Below are positions 1 to 8,148 of a stretch of 64,000 nt of DNA, piece after piece. The position numbers and the translations under genes were made by a program. The notes under the pieces were generated by a model. It saw only the letters and a list, made by a program, of their open reading frames with translations, searched no databases and was not told where the DNA came from. The number at the start of each line of letters is the position of its first letter. Within the stretch, counting starts at the first letter, position 1. The stretch comes from Nitrospira sp. SG-bin1. Its GTDB lineage: Bacteria; Nitrospirota; Nitrospiria; Nitrospirales; Nitrospiraceae. The stretch is from positions 10,209 to 74,208 of the forward strand of contig LVWS01000002.1 of the NCBI GenBank assembly GCA_002083365.1, read 5' to 3'.

Positions 1-181
1 CCGCGTTCGCCAGACGCTCGATGATCGGCATCGGCGTCGGCAAATCGGGGTCGCCGATGCCGAGATTGATAATGTCAGCTCCACGTGCGATGGCCTCTTG
101 CTTCATTTTATCGATCGCGGCGAACAAATAGGGAGGCAGTGTCTTAATACGCGTGGCAACTTCGATCGGGAAAGCACCCAT
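1..181 (-). CDS. dapL: LL-diaminopimelate aminotransferase, N-terminal part (cut by window edge)
   Basis: About 60 N-terminal residues are present; the rest lies beyond base 1. The translation opens MGAFPIEVATRIKTLPPYLF and contains INLGIGDPDLPTP, the glycine-rich N-terminal signature of fold-type I PLP aminotransferases of the DapL group. DapL converts tetrahydrodipicolinate and glutamate to LL-diaminopimelate in one step, feeding lysine and peptidoglycan synthesis in the cytoplasm. The ATG at 181 is preceded by an AGGAGTG ribosome site at about 191-197, which fixes the start. The subfamily is called from the N-terminus only, so another class I/II aminotransferase is possible but less likely. 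Confidence 0.8.
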   Translation of the reverse strand, partial: MGAFPIEVATRIKTLPPYLFAAIDKMKQEAIARGADIINLGIGDPDLPTPMPIIERLANA

Positions 182-284
182 GGTCGATTACACTCCTTTC
201 GTCAATCAGCGGGCCGGCTTGACATGGTGCCCCCATGCCGAGAGGCGCCGGATGGAGAAGACTACTTCAGGAATGAACCGGTAA

Positions 285-968
285 TCAACGACCGGATTGC
301 AGCAGGTGGCCGATCAATCGATCAGCCGTTTGATGGAGCCGCGGGAGCTGTGGCAGTGCCGTTGATTTAACTCCCTGTGCGGTCAGGCGAGCCTTGGTCA
401 AGTCGGGCGCACATTCGCGACAGAGCGAATCGATCCCGCCTTCCTCCATTTCCAAATGGAACAGAAGGCCATAGGCGCAATCTCCGTACCGAAACGCCTG
501 CAAAGCCGCGACATCGGAGCCGGCCAGCGGCACACAGTCTTCGGGTAAATCGAATATTTCTCCGTGCCATTCGAAGACACTGAACGACTGAGGGTCGGCT
601 CCAAACACCGGATCCTTCTTCCCTTCTTCGGTTAACCCTATGGGCGTCATTCCGATTTCCAATGCTTGGCCTGGGCGCACGGTTGCGCCGAGGGCCTTCG
701 CCATGAGCTGACTCCCCAAGCACACCCCGATCATGGGTTGACCGGCAAGCAGCACTGATCTGATAAAGGCGGTCTCCTCGGCAATCCACTTGTCGGAATC
801 GTTCACCGACATCGGCCCGCCCATCACGATCAACAAGTCACCCGCATTTTTGGGCAGACCCTCTTTCGGGACAAGCACTGAGTCGAGCCTCACACCGCGC
901 CTGGCGAGAGCCGTTGCAAATGCGCCCGGGCCTTCAAAAGGAACATGTTGAAGGCACACTGCATGCAT
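285..968 (-). CDS. Class I glutamine amidotransferase (GATase1) family protein
   Basis: A stand-alone class I glutamine amidotransferase domain of 227 residues, cytoplasmic. The nucleophile is Cys83 in GVCLGSQL. An oxyanion-type loop (VMGGPMS) lies near residue 50, and the His/Glu pair is in FHLEME late in the protein; WHGE is also present. Such domains release ammonia from glutamine or hydrolyse gamma-glutamyl compounds. The substrate is unknown because no synthetase partner is fused or adjacent. An in-frame GTG at 974 touches the Shine-Dalgarno AAGGAGG at 974-980, so the ATG at 968, five bases after it, is the better start. The next gene on this strand is dapL, about 100 bases away. Confidence 0.85.
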   Translation of the reverse strand: MHAVCLQHVPFEGPGAFATALARRGVRLDSVLVPKEGLPKNAGDLLIVMGGPMSVNDSDKWIAEETAFIRSVLLAGQPMIGVCLGSQLMAKALGATVRPGQALEIGMTPIGLTEEGKKDPVFGADPQSFSVFEWHGEIFDLPEDCVPLAGSDVAALQAFRYGDCAYGLLFHLEMEEGGIDSLCRECAPDLTKARLTAQGVKSTALPQLPRLHQTADRLIGHLLQSGR

Positions 969-974
969 TGGCAC

Positions 975-1542
975 CTCCTTTCCGAGAAACTATGGCTTTT
1001 ATATACCGAACGCGGTGAAGAATAAAATGAGGAGTTTGTTTTTAGGCGGAAGGTCACAAGTTTCGATGCCGTGGATCTTATGAACTCTGAAGGTCGGCAG
1101 TCGATAGTCGGGTGATGTGTACAGCTCCACATACCTCACCCGGGAAGGAGAGGCCCATGCACGTAGACTCGTCGATAAACCCTCGTTGTTTTAGTTGGAG
1201 TCCCTCATGGCACGAGAATGGCAGCTCCTCGCGGTACATGATCCATGCCGTTGGTCCGGCTGATGAGATGGCCTGGGCGACGAACGGGCTTGCTGTCATC
1301 CTGCGATCGCCGCTGTCTTGAATGGTAATCGAAGATCAGCACCGGCAACTACCGATCGACCTTGCCGCCAGAGTGACGATTGCTTCGGTTCGTGCCACGA
1401 TGGCGAAATTTCACACCGTCCCAGAAGTGACTTTCTGTTGCTTCTCTTCAAACGACTTGGCAGTGTATCAAAGGAATCTCCTCAAGACCTAAAGCTTCGC
1501 GCTTGGCTTAGTTTGGACTTCTCGCTTGACCTGTGCCGACCC
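975..1542. other. Intergenic stretch, no convincing gene
   Basis: The ORFs here are short, lack ribosome sites and have no recognisable protein features. A possible N-terminal extension of the downstream PH-domain gene (from 1318) reads as arginine/serine-rich, non-protein-like sequence and was not accepted. The region should carry the promoters of the divergent genes at 968 (minus) and 1543 (plus); no strong consensus boxes were seen. Confidence 0.5.
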
Positions 1543-2049
1543 ATGAGTAACTACGCTGCCGCCAGGACATTTCGTCTCGCCCCCATGTCTCCAGTCATTC
1601 TGTTCGTCACTCTGGCGCTTCTGGCCTTACCGGTCGGCTTTTTGGTCGCAACGATGGCGGGGGCACGAGTCCTTGTCGCTCCATGTTTGATTGTGACCGC
1701 CACCTATCTATGGATTTGGCTTCGTTTTCGGCCGACCTGCTTCATCCTCCGTGAGCGATCGATCGAAGTCGTTTGGCCTTTGAAACGTCGGGAGATTCGC
1801 CGTAACAGTATTTCGGGGGTTCGACTCCTCGATCCAAAGAAGTTGCGACAAGAAATCGGATGGGGCATGAGAATAGGAGCCGGAGGACTCGGCGGCGGTT
1901 TTGGCTGGCTGTGGACGAAGCGGTATGGCCTCGTACGGATGTACGTCTCACGCACCGATGGGTTTGTGTGGATCCAGCAGAAGAACGACCGACCCTGGCT
2001 GATCACGCCGGAACATCCGGACCTATTCGTGCGTGTCCTCTCCGCCTAA
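1543..2049 (+). CDS. Small membrane protein with bacterial PH-like domain
   Basis: A 168-residue protein with two hydrophobic segments near the N-terminus (about residues 17-35 and 40-60, the second ending in TYLWIWL). A C-terminal portion follows that reads like a bacterial PH domain (FILRERSIEVVWPLKR, then ISGVRLLD and a glycine-rich GAGGLGGGFGW). Such proteins sit in the cytoplasmic membrane with the PH-like fold in the cytoplasm; their role is generally unknown. The ATG at 1543 was chosen because it begins just before the first membrane segment, while upstream codons look non-coding. No clear Shine-Dalgarno site was seen. Confidence 0.6.
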   Translation: MSNYAAARTFRLAPMSPVILFVTLALLALPVGFLVATMAGARVLVAPCLIVTATYLWIWLRFRPTCFILRERSIEVVWPLKRREIRRNSISGVRLLDPKKLRQEIGWGMRIGAGGLGGGFGWLWTKRYGLVRMYVSRTDGFVWIQQKNDRPWLITPEHPDLFVRVLSA

Positions 2050-2191
2050 GAACCCATTCCTCCGCGAGGGTTCCGCGTCGTGCAAGGAAGGTTCATGCGA
2101 GCCTAACAAACACCACCGCCGTTTTCTCGACTTTGGCCGTGGAATCGAGCTGGATACCTTCGTAAGCCTGGCAGTGAATGGATGTCTGCGC

Positions 2192-2204
2192 TAAAATCGG
2201 CATC
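2192..2204 (+). promoter_or_regulatory. Possible -10 box (TAAAAT) for a leaderless GTG gene
   Basis: TAAAAT at 2192-2197 lies eight bases before the GTG at 2205, so transcription would start at or next to the start codon. No good -35 was found 16-18 bases upstream. There is no Shine-Dalgarno site for either the GTG or the upstream in-frame ATG at 2178. Confidence 0.3.
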
Positions 2205-3023
2205 GTGAAACCTTCGATCAAAACCGCTGAAGATCTACGGTGGCTGATCGGGCATACGAGCGGTTTCCGCTCAGGATATGTCACCGACGTACACATGTCC
2301 AAACGCCGTCTCTTCGACGAGGGATCCGGACGGGACGTGCCGGCCGGCACCACCGTCTCGGTCACCGTTCGATACGAAGTCCGCGGCATGGGGCGAGTGG
2401 CCAAACTCACCATGATCGGCGTGACGGACTTTTCCATCTTCGAACAGGACGGCGCGGATTGTTCCGCTCTGGGCGTTATTCAAGCGGAATTCAGCGCGGG
2501 AAAACTTCGTTTTTGGTTTGATCCCCAGGGAGAGCTGTATGTCGTGTGCGAGGAGGCTCATTTGGATGAGATCGCCACGCCGTTCATGACGGCCGACCAG
2601 GCGGCTGAACTCGCTCGGTGGACGTTCCAGGGCCGAACTGGAAAAGGTCCCTCGGTGCAATGGTTGTTGCACGAGTTGGATCAAGCGGGTCTGCCGTGTA
2701 TGTGGCGTGAAACACGACGGACCGTGGCGATTCATCCGGCGGTGCAATGGGAAGGCGATCTGATTCCGACTGGAGACACCAGGGTCCACGATGACACCCT
2801 GGTCCATGTCATGGCCTATGATCCACCGGAGGGGAATGGCTTCGGTCTCATGGTGCGGGTGTCTGGGATACAGGATCGTCGGATGAGCCGGATGCTTGAA
2901 GTCTTAGCCGATCGAATTACCCAACATTTTGCCGGTGATTGCCTCGTCGGCACAACCATCATCCCAGGCCGAGAATGGGAGAGTTGGTTGATTCGGGAGC
3001 ATCATACCCGACAGGGTGGGTGA
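2205..3023 (+). CDS. Hypothetical cytoplasmic protein, no recognised domain
   Basis: A 272-residue soluble protein (GTG start; the in-frame ATG at 2178 would add nine residues) with no signal peptide or membrane segment. The composition is ordinary and the full-length frame has good coding character. Two parts can be seen: a beta-rich N-terminal half ending around GELYVVCEEAHLDEIATPF, and a mixed C-terminal half with MVRVSGIQDRRMSRMLEVLADRI. I do not recognise the family. It is followed on the opposite strand by the methyltransferase gene, with only 24 bases between the convergent ends. Confidence 0.6.
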   Translation: MKPSIKTAEDLRWLIGHTSGFRSGYVTDVHMSKRRLFDEGSGRDVPAGTTVSVTVRYEVRGMGRVAKLTMIGVTDFSIFEQDGADCSALGVIQAEFSAGKLRFWFDPQGELYVVCEEAHLDEIATPFMTADQAAELARWTFQGRTGKGPSVQWLLHELDQAGLPCMWRETRRTVAIHPAVQWEGDLIPTGDTRVHDDTLVHVMAYDPPEGNGFGLMVRVSGIQDRRMSRMLEVLADRITQHFAGDCLVGTTIIPGREWESWLIREHHTRQGG

Positions 3024-3047
3024 GCCGCGGGAAGAGGAGAACGCTGA

Positions 3048-3791
3048 TCAGTGCGCGTGTTCCGGAGAATAATGTCCGTTGCCGTTCCCGTTCCCGTTTG
3101 CAAAGCCGGCGACACCGGTGCCGTTTACATAACCTGCAACGCTGTGCGCCGCGGTGTTCCCGCCGCTCGGCGTGCCCTTGCCGTTGATACACTCCACCAG
3201 GGCCCAAAACCGTAACGGATTGACGCTTTGCTTTCGCGCAATCTGCAAGGACGTTCCCTCCAACACGGTATTCAGCGATAAGTCCGTCCGCCAGCCGAGA
3301 TGTTTGGTCAGCGGAGAAATCACTTTTTCCACGGCGGCAATTACCTTGTTGCCGTTGCTGAAGTGGTTCAGCATGATGATACGACCCCCCGGACGGCAGA
3401 CACGAATCATCTCGTTGACGACCTTCCGATAGTCGGGAACCGCCGTGACGACATAAGCAGCCACCACCGTATCAAAGCTGTCATCATTGAACTCCATGGC
3501 TCCCGCGTCCATGCGATGCAGTTGAACGTGATCGAGGTGGTGGGCTTCGGCCTTTTCCTTGGCTTTGGCCAGCATCCCTTCGGACAGATCGATCCCGACA
3601 ATCCGGCAATGTCGCGGGTACATTGGAAGGGCCAGCCCGGTCCCGACCCCGACTTCCAAAATCTGTTCATCAGGTTGGACATTCAGATTGCGGATCGCCG
3701 ATTCACGCCCTTCATGGAAGACCTTTCCAAAAACTTTGTCGTAAAACCCCGCATAGGAGGTGTACACACGCTCAATCTTGTGGGGATCCAT
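3048..3791 (-). CDS. Class I SAM-dependent methyltransferase (PmtA/UbiE-like)
   Basis: A 247-residue Rossmann-fold methyltransferase. Motif I is ILEVGVGTGLALPMYP (about residues 44-59), followed by the acidic end of strand 2 (VGIDLSEGML), motif II DSFDTVVAAYVV, and motif III with RPGGRIIMLNHF. The opening KIERVYTSYAGFYDKVFGKV resembles phosphatidylethanolamine N-methyltransferases of the PmtA type, so a lipid substrate is plausible but not shown. The last ~45 residues are a low-complexity Asn/Gly/His tail (repeated NGNG and GTG) not needed for the fold. The ATG at 3791 starts the conserved region directly. Confidence 0.8.
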   Translation of the reverse strand: MDPHKIERVYTSYAGFYDKVFGKVFHEGRESAIRNLNVQPDEQILEVGVGTGLALPMYPRHCRIVGIDLSEGMLAKAKEKAEAHHLDHVQLHRMDAGAMEFNDDSFDTVVAAYVVTAVPDYRKVVNEMIRVCRPGGRIIMLNHFSNGNKVIAAVEKVISPLTKHLGWRTDLSLNTVLEGTSLQIARKQSVNPLRFWALVECINGKGTPSGGNTAAHSVAGYVNGTGVAGFANGNGNGNGHYSPEHAH

Positions 3792-4079
3792 GCTTTCCTC
3801 CCATACTTCGCACGAGACGCCTGTTGCGCATTCCAGCCCCCTGTTTCGAGGCCGTAGACCGCCATGACGACGCGGGGAAAAAATTGAGGCGGGAAATTCA
3901 CGTGGTGCAAGGCCCGCCCGGGAACGTAATCCGGCGTACTCTAGCCAAACTCCTCTTCATGAGTCAACAGATTCTTGGGGGACCGAGACGGAAATACCTG
4001 CATCGGTCCCAGGGGAACTGGGAGTGACTTCGTCTCCCTCCTTGATTCACGGCTCGTTCCTATGTGATAGCTACCTCCC

Positions 4080-4697
4080 ATGATACTGGCCGGTCTCTTC
4101 GCGGGAGTCTTGTTCATCGGACTGATCGTCGGTGACTGGTTATATTTTCTTCGCCTGACCCCGGATGCCGTTCGGTACGGATGCCGTGTCGCCAAAAAAC
4201 CGGATCAGTGGCCTGAAATTACGCTCGCCACGCTGGCGAATCGGTTCACTCCTGAAGGCCTGCTGATGCTTCCTCACGGAGTCGCCTGGTTTTCTCCACA
4301 GTCCGCCCAGATTGCGATCCGCCCGCGGTATCGACTGTTCTCGTTAGGGTTCCGGACCGCCTGGCCGGTGAAAGGGCTGATCCGTCTGACCCCGCAAGAC
4401 CACTCGCTGGACACGCTGTGTATCAAACGCATGCCCTGGTCGTCAGCCCTCATCACGCTCCTGTGGTTTGCGCTCGTGGTGTTTGGGTCCCTGACCTTCG
4501 TGGTGCAGTATGCCATGGATGGAGGTTTTTCTTCGCTGGGAGGAACCCTTACTGGCATCGCAGTCGTCGCCCTGGCCGCCCTAGTGTTGGCCTTCGGACT
4601 CGTCACGGTGGCCTTTGCCTATCGGCTCGAAGACGGCCGGCTCATGACAGTCTATGAGGAACTGCGAAATGCCATTGCGCCCCCCACCTCTTCCTAA
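4080..4697 (+). CDS. Hypothetical inner-membrane protein
   Basis: A 205-residue protein with one hydrophobic segment at the N-terminus (about 1-24) and two towards the C-terminus (about 122-145 and 152-178). Between them is a soluble middle part (RFTPEGLLMLPHGVAWFSPQ). I do not recognise a family. The start was taken at the ATG at 4080 because it begins immediately with the first membrane segment; there is no clear ribosome site. The gene ends 23 bases before a palindromic dispersed repeat. Confidence 0.6.
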   Translation: MILAGLFAGVLFIGLIVGDWLYFLRLTPDAVRYGCRVAKKPDQWPEITLATLANRFTPEGLLMLPHGVAWFSPQSAQIAIRPRYRLFSLGFRTAWPVKGLIRLTPQDHSLDTLCIKRMPWSSALITLLWFALVVFGSLTFVVQYAMDGGFSSLGGTLTGIAVVALAALVLAFGLVTVAFAYRLEDGRLMTVYEELRNAIAPPTSS

Positions 4698-4720
4698 CTC
4701 GCCGCCGACGAGTTCTTTCT

Positions 4721-4851
4721 TAACAGGATGTTCAAAAGGGCCGTCCAGCAAGGCCGCAGCGAGCGAAGTGGCGAGGCGTACTCGGGGTCGTACGTTGAGC
4801 CTCTGAGCGATGTGAGAACGCCGCTGGCGGACGTTTTTCAACATCCTGTTA
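4721..4851. repeat. Dispersed palindromic repeat, copy 1 (~131 bp)
   Basis: The ends are inverted: TAACAGGATGTTcAAAA at the left and TTTTcAACATCCTGTTA at the right. The interior is GC-rich with its own short palindromes. A second, diverged copy in the opposite orientation lies at 40342-40469, sharing the ends and blocks such as GCGTTCTC, GCATCGCTCA and GGCTCAACGTACGACC when read on the matching strand. It carries no gene. It looks like a MITE- or REP-like family; I recall similar elements in Nitrospira genomes, but that is from memory. Confidence 0.85.
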
Positions 4852-5193
4852 CGCAAGAAACAAGTTCAAGAAGTGATCATATTCGGCCGGTAAGTTCAGG
4901 GCCGACCGATTACGAGCGAGGCCGGCGATGATCCCTCGATGCTTTTTGGGGAGGCCTGATGCCTCAAAGGCCAATCGGAACTGTTGCCATCGCAAGCCCG
5001 AGTCGGCCATGAGGCGAGTTTGTTCTTCGATCGAAAGCCCATGTACCATGGTCGTCAACGTGCGGATGGCTTTCTCCACACTTTCATACGGGGGCGCGAG
5101 TTGAAGTCCGGCATAGAACCGTTCGAGGTGATGACGGAATTCGGCTTTGAGGGTTGAGAATCGATCGGGTGTGGTCGAGGAAGGGTCCGGCAT
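4849..5193 (-). CDS. Hypothetical small cytoplasmic protein ending inside a repeat
   Basis: A 114-residue protein, probably all-helical (RFSTLKAEFRHHLERFYAGL, then VEKAIRTLTTMVHGLS), with no signal or membrane segment and no family I recognise. Its TAA stop (4849-4851) is the first codon of the terminal TAACAGGATGTT of the dispersed repeat, so the insertion may have supplied the present C-terminus (...FLNLFLA). It is divergent from the lipoprotein gene at 5256. The ATG at 5193 has no strong ribosome site. Confidence 0.55.
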   Translation of the reverse strand: MPDPSSTTPDRFSTLKAEFRHHLERFYAGLQLAPPYESVEKAIRTLTTMVHGLSIEEQTRLMADSGLRWQQFRLAFEASGLPKKHRGIIAGLARNRSALNLPAEYDHFLNLFLA

Positions 5194-5255
5194 GGTATGT
5201 CTGACGATGATACGGCATGACGAAACCGCGTGACAACTTTTCCATGGAGGACTGT

Positions 5256-5741
5256 ATGAAGCGAACGTTCAAAGGGCTGCTTGTACTGGGGACATTCGTC
5301 GTATTGGCCGGCTGCTCATCCCATCACCACCATCACGGCATGATGGGCGGCGGCAAAAGCGACGCGTACTGGCAGAAAGGCCAACAAGACATGGAAGGGC
5401 TGATCAATCGGACCGTGCAGGATCCCGAGAAGGCGAAGCGAGTGAATGCATTCGTCGGGGACATCATCAAGGAGCTCAAGGAGAGCCGTGAGCAGGAACG
5501 GGCCTATCATCGGCAGCTCTACACCTTGAACACGAGCTACACGGCGACACCCGACGAATTTTCCAAAATCGTGAACGAGGCGAACATTCAGCGGGCGCAG
5601 AGCGCGGCCCGGGTCCTGAGCCTCCGGTTCAAGATGAAGGATCAGATGACCGCCGACGAGTGGAAAGCACTCTCGGACCGCATGGTCTCCTATAGCAGCC
5701 GTTATCAACATGGGGATGGCGGCGCCAAAAGCAATTATTGA
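5256..5741 (+). CDS. Histidine-rich lipoprotein, possibly Spy/CpxP-like
   Basis: A 161-residue lipoprotein. The signal peptide MKRTFKGLLVLGTFVVLAGC ends in an LAGC lipobox, giving a lipidated Cys20. A metal-binding-looking stretch SSHHHHHGMMGGG follows, then a helical domain (residues ~30-150) with LTxxQ-like spacing (DQMTADEWKALSDRM), reminiscent of Spy/CpxP/ZraP periplasmic proteins. A role in metal or envelope stress handling is an inference. The start was set at the ATG at 5256 by TGGAGGA at 5245-5251; an upstream ATG at 5217 would bury the signal peptide. It overlaps the convergent BNR gene by seven bases. Confidence 0.7.
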   Translation: MKRTFKGLLVLGTFVVLAGCSSHHHHHGMMGGGKSDAYWQKGQQDMEGLINRTVQDPEKAKRVNAFVGDIIKELKESREQERAYHRQLYTLNTSYTATPDEFSKIVNEANIQRAQSAARVLSLRFKMKDQMTADEWKALSDRMVSYSSRYQHGDGGAKSNY

Positions 5742-6775
5742 CTCGAAACCGGCGCGGCTGTGAGCGGTACCGCCGTCCACGTCGCGCCGGCATCGGTGGA
5801 GCGATAGAGCCCGCTGCCGTTGGTACCGGCGTAGAGGATCCGCGGGTTCTTCATATCCATGGCCAGGGCGCGTATGTTCAGCGTCGCAATGCCTTGATTC
5901 ATCGCCTGCCAGGTCTTCCCACCATCCGAACTTTTCCACACCCCTTTCGGCCCGCCGATATAGAGCTGTGACGCATCGGTGGGGTGGAGCAGAATGCCGC
6001 TGACGAAAGGATCGGGCACCGATTGGCCGATCCGCTCCCACCCTTCGCCTTTGTTTGTCGTGCGAAACAGCCCCTTCGTCGTGCCGGCGTAGACGACGTC
6101 GGGATTCGTCCGTTCGATTTCAATGGCATTCACGCCCAGCGCCATCGACGCCATCAACTCGCTCTCGGGAATCAGTCCGTTGTTGATTCGTTTCCAAGAC
6201 ATCGCCCCGTCGTCCGAGCGATACATCCCGCCCGTCGTCCCGCCGAACAGGATGGTGGGGTCCTTGGGATTGATGGCAATGGAGGTTACAATGTGCACTT
6301 CCTTCATGCCGTTCATCCGTTCTTCCCATTCGCGGCCCGCGTCCTTCGTGTAGAACGCGCCCACCGTCGTGGCGATGTAGATTTTCTCGTTCAAGACCGG
6401 ATGAAACACGAACTGATTCACGAACGAGACATGTTCCTTGAGTCCGACATTATGCGGCAGCCAATGTTGGCCGCCGTCCGGGCTCTTGTAGACCGCATCC
6501 CCCATCGTGCCTGCATAGATCGTGGCCGGAAGCAGCGGATCGATCGCCAGCGTCGTGACCCGGCGCGCGCTGAAACTCGGGAACCGCTCCCAGGTTCCTC
6601 CGCCGTCGCGGGACTTGTAGACGGCATCATTCGTGGCCACGTAGAGGATGTTTGCGTTGGTCGGATGGAGCGCGATCGAGACGATCGACTCGCTGTCCTT
6701 TTGGCAGCCAGTCACACTGAACACGATGAGCAGAATGCTAATGAAGAGCAGCCGAAAAGAATGTAGAGGGCACAT
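5735..6775 (-). CDS. Lipoprotein with BNR/Asp-box (YCF48-like) beta-propeller repeats
   Basis: A 346-residue secreted lipoprotein. The signal peptide from MCPLHSFRLLF ends in the lipobox VTGC. The rest is built of about six repeats with Asp-box motifs, S-x-D-G-G-x-x-W or variants (SRDGGGTW, SPDGGQHW, SDDGAMSW, SSDGGKTW, STDAGATW), each followed by a strand such as ILYAGT or VVYAGT. This is typical of sortilin/sialidase-like or Ycf48-type propellers. It probably binds a partner in the periplasm; no catalytic residues were identified. The ATG at 6775 was preferred over 6796 because it places the signal peptide at the N-terminus. Confidence 0.8.
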   Translation of the reverse strand: MCPLHSFRLLFISILLIVFSVTGCQKDSESIVSIALHPTNANILYVATNDAVYKSRDGGGTWERFPSFSARRVTTLAIDPLLPATIYAGTMGDAVYKSPDGGQHWLPHNVGLKEHVSFVNQFVFHPVLNEKIYIATTVGAFYTKDAGREWEERMNGMKEVHIVTSIAINPKDPTILFGGTTGGMYRSDDGAMSWKRINNGLIPESELMASMALGVNAIEIERTNPDVVYAGTTKGLFRTTNKGEGWERIGQSVPDPFVSGILLHPTDASQLYIGGPKGVWKSSDGGKTWQAMNQGIATLNIRALAMDMKNPRILYAGTNGSGLYRSTDAGATWTAVPLTAAPVSSQ

Positions 6776-6969
6776 AGTGGCGGCAGACCTAAACACAGCT
6801 AGAAGTAGGGAGTCAAGAGATCGCAGACCGAAACGTCTTCGCCATTTGGTTCTCGGCCATGGTCAGAATACGGTCATAAAGTCGTTTAAAAGGGCGTCTT
6901 CACAAAGCAAGTTTGACACATTCTCAGAAAATGACGACAATGCCATCGCTTTAGCTCAATTGGGATTCA

Positions 6970-7407
6970 ATGCCGAAATTCTTCCATGTTGCGCCCATTC
7001 TTCTTAGTCCAGGCAGTGTTATCTTGCCTGGCAATTGGGGTCGCATTCTTCGGGTCTATTTACAAGCAAATGATGTCTTGTTTAGAGAGTATGTCTTGGA
7101 GGAGATACGAAAATCCAAGTACCCTGAGAAACCAAGTCGCCTGAAGGCAGTCTTTCTTCTCGAAACTTCTGAAGAGGCCCTTTGGTACAAAAATAATCTC
7201 GCATTGACAGGCCTGGTCTACGAGGTGGAAGCCGAAACCGATGGCGTTGCTATTCATCGCGGCAACTACACAAGAGTAGCGCCTGTTAACCAACATATGC
7301 TTGATGTGATGCCGAGATATGCAGAGGAATATTGGTCGACCGTTCCGACAGAAAGGATTGAGATTGTATTCCCTAATCCCGTTACAGTGGTGGCTCAGCA
7401 TGATTAA
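6970..7407 (+). CDS. DUF2441-like protein
   Basis: A 145-residue soluble protein beginning MPKFFHVAPILLSPGSVIL, with PGNWGRILR nearby. This opening resembles DUF2441 family proteins, whose function is unknown. It has no signal peptide. It lies in a short accessory-looking stretch that is visibly richer in A/T than its neighbours and ahead of an orphan antitoxin-like gene. A possible TTTAGC-type -10 lies just upstream, but the ribosome site is poor. The start is uncertain by a few codons. Confidence 0.55.
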   Translation: MPKFFHVAPILLSPGSVILPGNWGRILRVYLQANDVLFREYVLEEIRKSKYPEKPSRLKAVFLLETSEEALWYKNNLALTGLVYEVEAETDGVAIHRGNYTRVAPVNQHMLDVMPRYAEEYWSTVPTERIEIVFPNPVTVVAQHD

Positions 7408-7486
7408 GCAGTTATGACAATGCAGATAGCCAACTTGACTTTAGTTTGAATCAGCCGACTTCAACGTGACATGATGAGGTGGAATC

Positions 7487-7834
7487 GTGAAAACCGTCGT
7501 TCTTGATGTTCGCTCCTCTAACGAAGCGATGGCAGATTTTATCCGAGTCTGGAAATCCGTGAAGGGAGAGAAGGCTGCCCGGATTAGCTTTGCTACTCCG
7601 GAACTCCTTTGGAAAGTCCTGACGGCCAAGCGCTGGCAATTACTGAAAGCCATGTGCGGAGCCGGCCCTTTGTCGATTCGCGAAGTGGCGCGTCGTGTAC
7701 GGCGAGATGTGAAGGCCGTCCACACTGACGTGACGGCACTATTGAAAGCCGGTGTGCTTGACCGTGTCGATGATGGTCGAGTGACATTCCCGTTCGACTC
7801 AGTGAAAGTTGAGTTCCTTCTCCACGTCGCATGA
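7487..7834 (+). CDS. HTH protein resembling TumA-type antitoxins
   Basis: A 115-residue protein with a winged-helix/MarR-like part, ISFATPELLWKVLTAKRWQL then IREVARRVRRDVKAVHTDV, ending in FPFDSVKVEFLL. This is the pattern I associate with HTH antitoxins partnered with TumE (DUF6516) toxins. It would bind DNA and autoregulate. No TumE-like ORF is found in the 80 bases upstream. Downstream, a DUF2971-like fragment overlaps it by ATGA. The GTG start has a good ribosome site (TGAGGTGG, 7474-7481). The antitoxin may be orphaned. Confidence 0.65.
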   Translation: MKTVVLDVRSSNEAMADFIRVWKSVKGEKAARISFATPELLWKVLTAKRWQLLKAMCGAGPLSIREVARRVRRDVKAVHTDVTALLKAGVLDRVDDGRVTFPFDSVKVEFLLHVA

Positions 7835-8148
7835 GTCGTCGTGCTGTGTCGAACACCGCAAACCGTCCGGTCTCGTACGTTGAGACTCTACAAGAATGGG
7901 GCACGGGGATTATAGGTGGTGCCACACCCGAAGAGGTGTTGTCTTGCAAGACTCGGCATTGGCAATATGAGTGTGAGCACCGCGTATTCAGTAACGAACC
8001 ATACTTTCCCGTTGCGGGCCGTATTCGGAGAATTCTACTCGGCGCTCGAGCTGCCGAGGACTTAGGTTCTGTTCTTCGTAAGCTTGCGCCAACTGCGACA
8101 GTGATCAGGATGATGCTAGACCACGATGGTGTCTCAGTTCATGCCTAA
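7831..8148 (+). pseudogene. C-terminal fragment resembling DUF2971 proteins
   Basis: 105 residues. The middle, PVSYVETLQEW then KTRHWQYECEHRVFSNEPYF and IRRILLGARAAEDL, looks like the C-terminal third of DUF2971 proteins, where W-x-Y-E-x-E-x-R and a later V/I-LGAR are conserved. Full members are usually well over 200 residues and the N-terminal part is missing. The ATG overlaps the stop of the HTH gene (ATGA), so the fragment could still be translated by coupling. It is probably a decay product of a deletion that also removed the toxin partner, but a functional short protein cannot be excluded. Confidence 0.5.

Noticed and set aside
1318..1542. N-terminal extension of the PH-domain gene
   Set aside because: The extra residues are unlike protein and the conserved part begins at the ATG at 1543.
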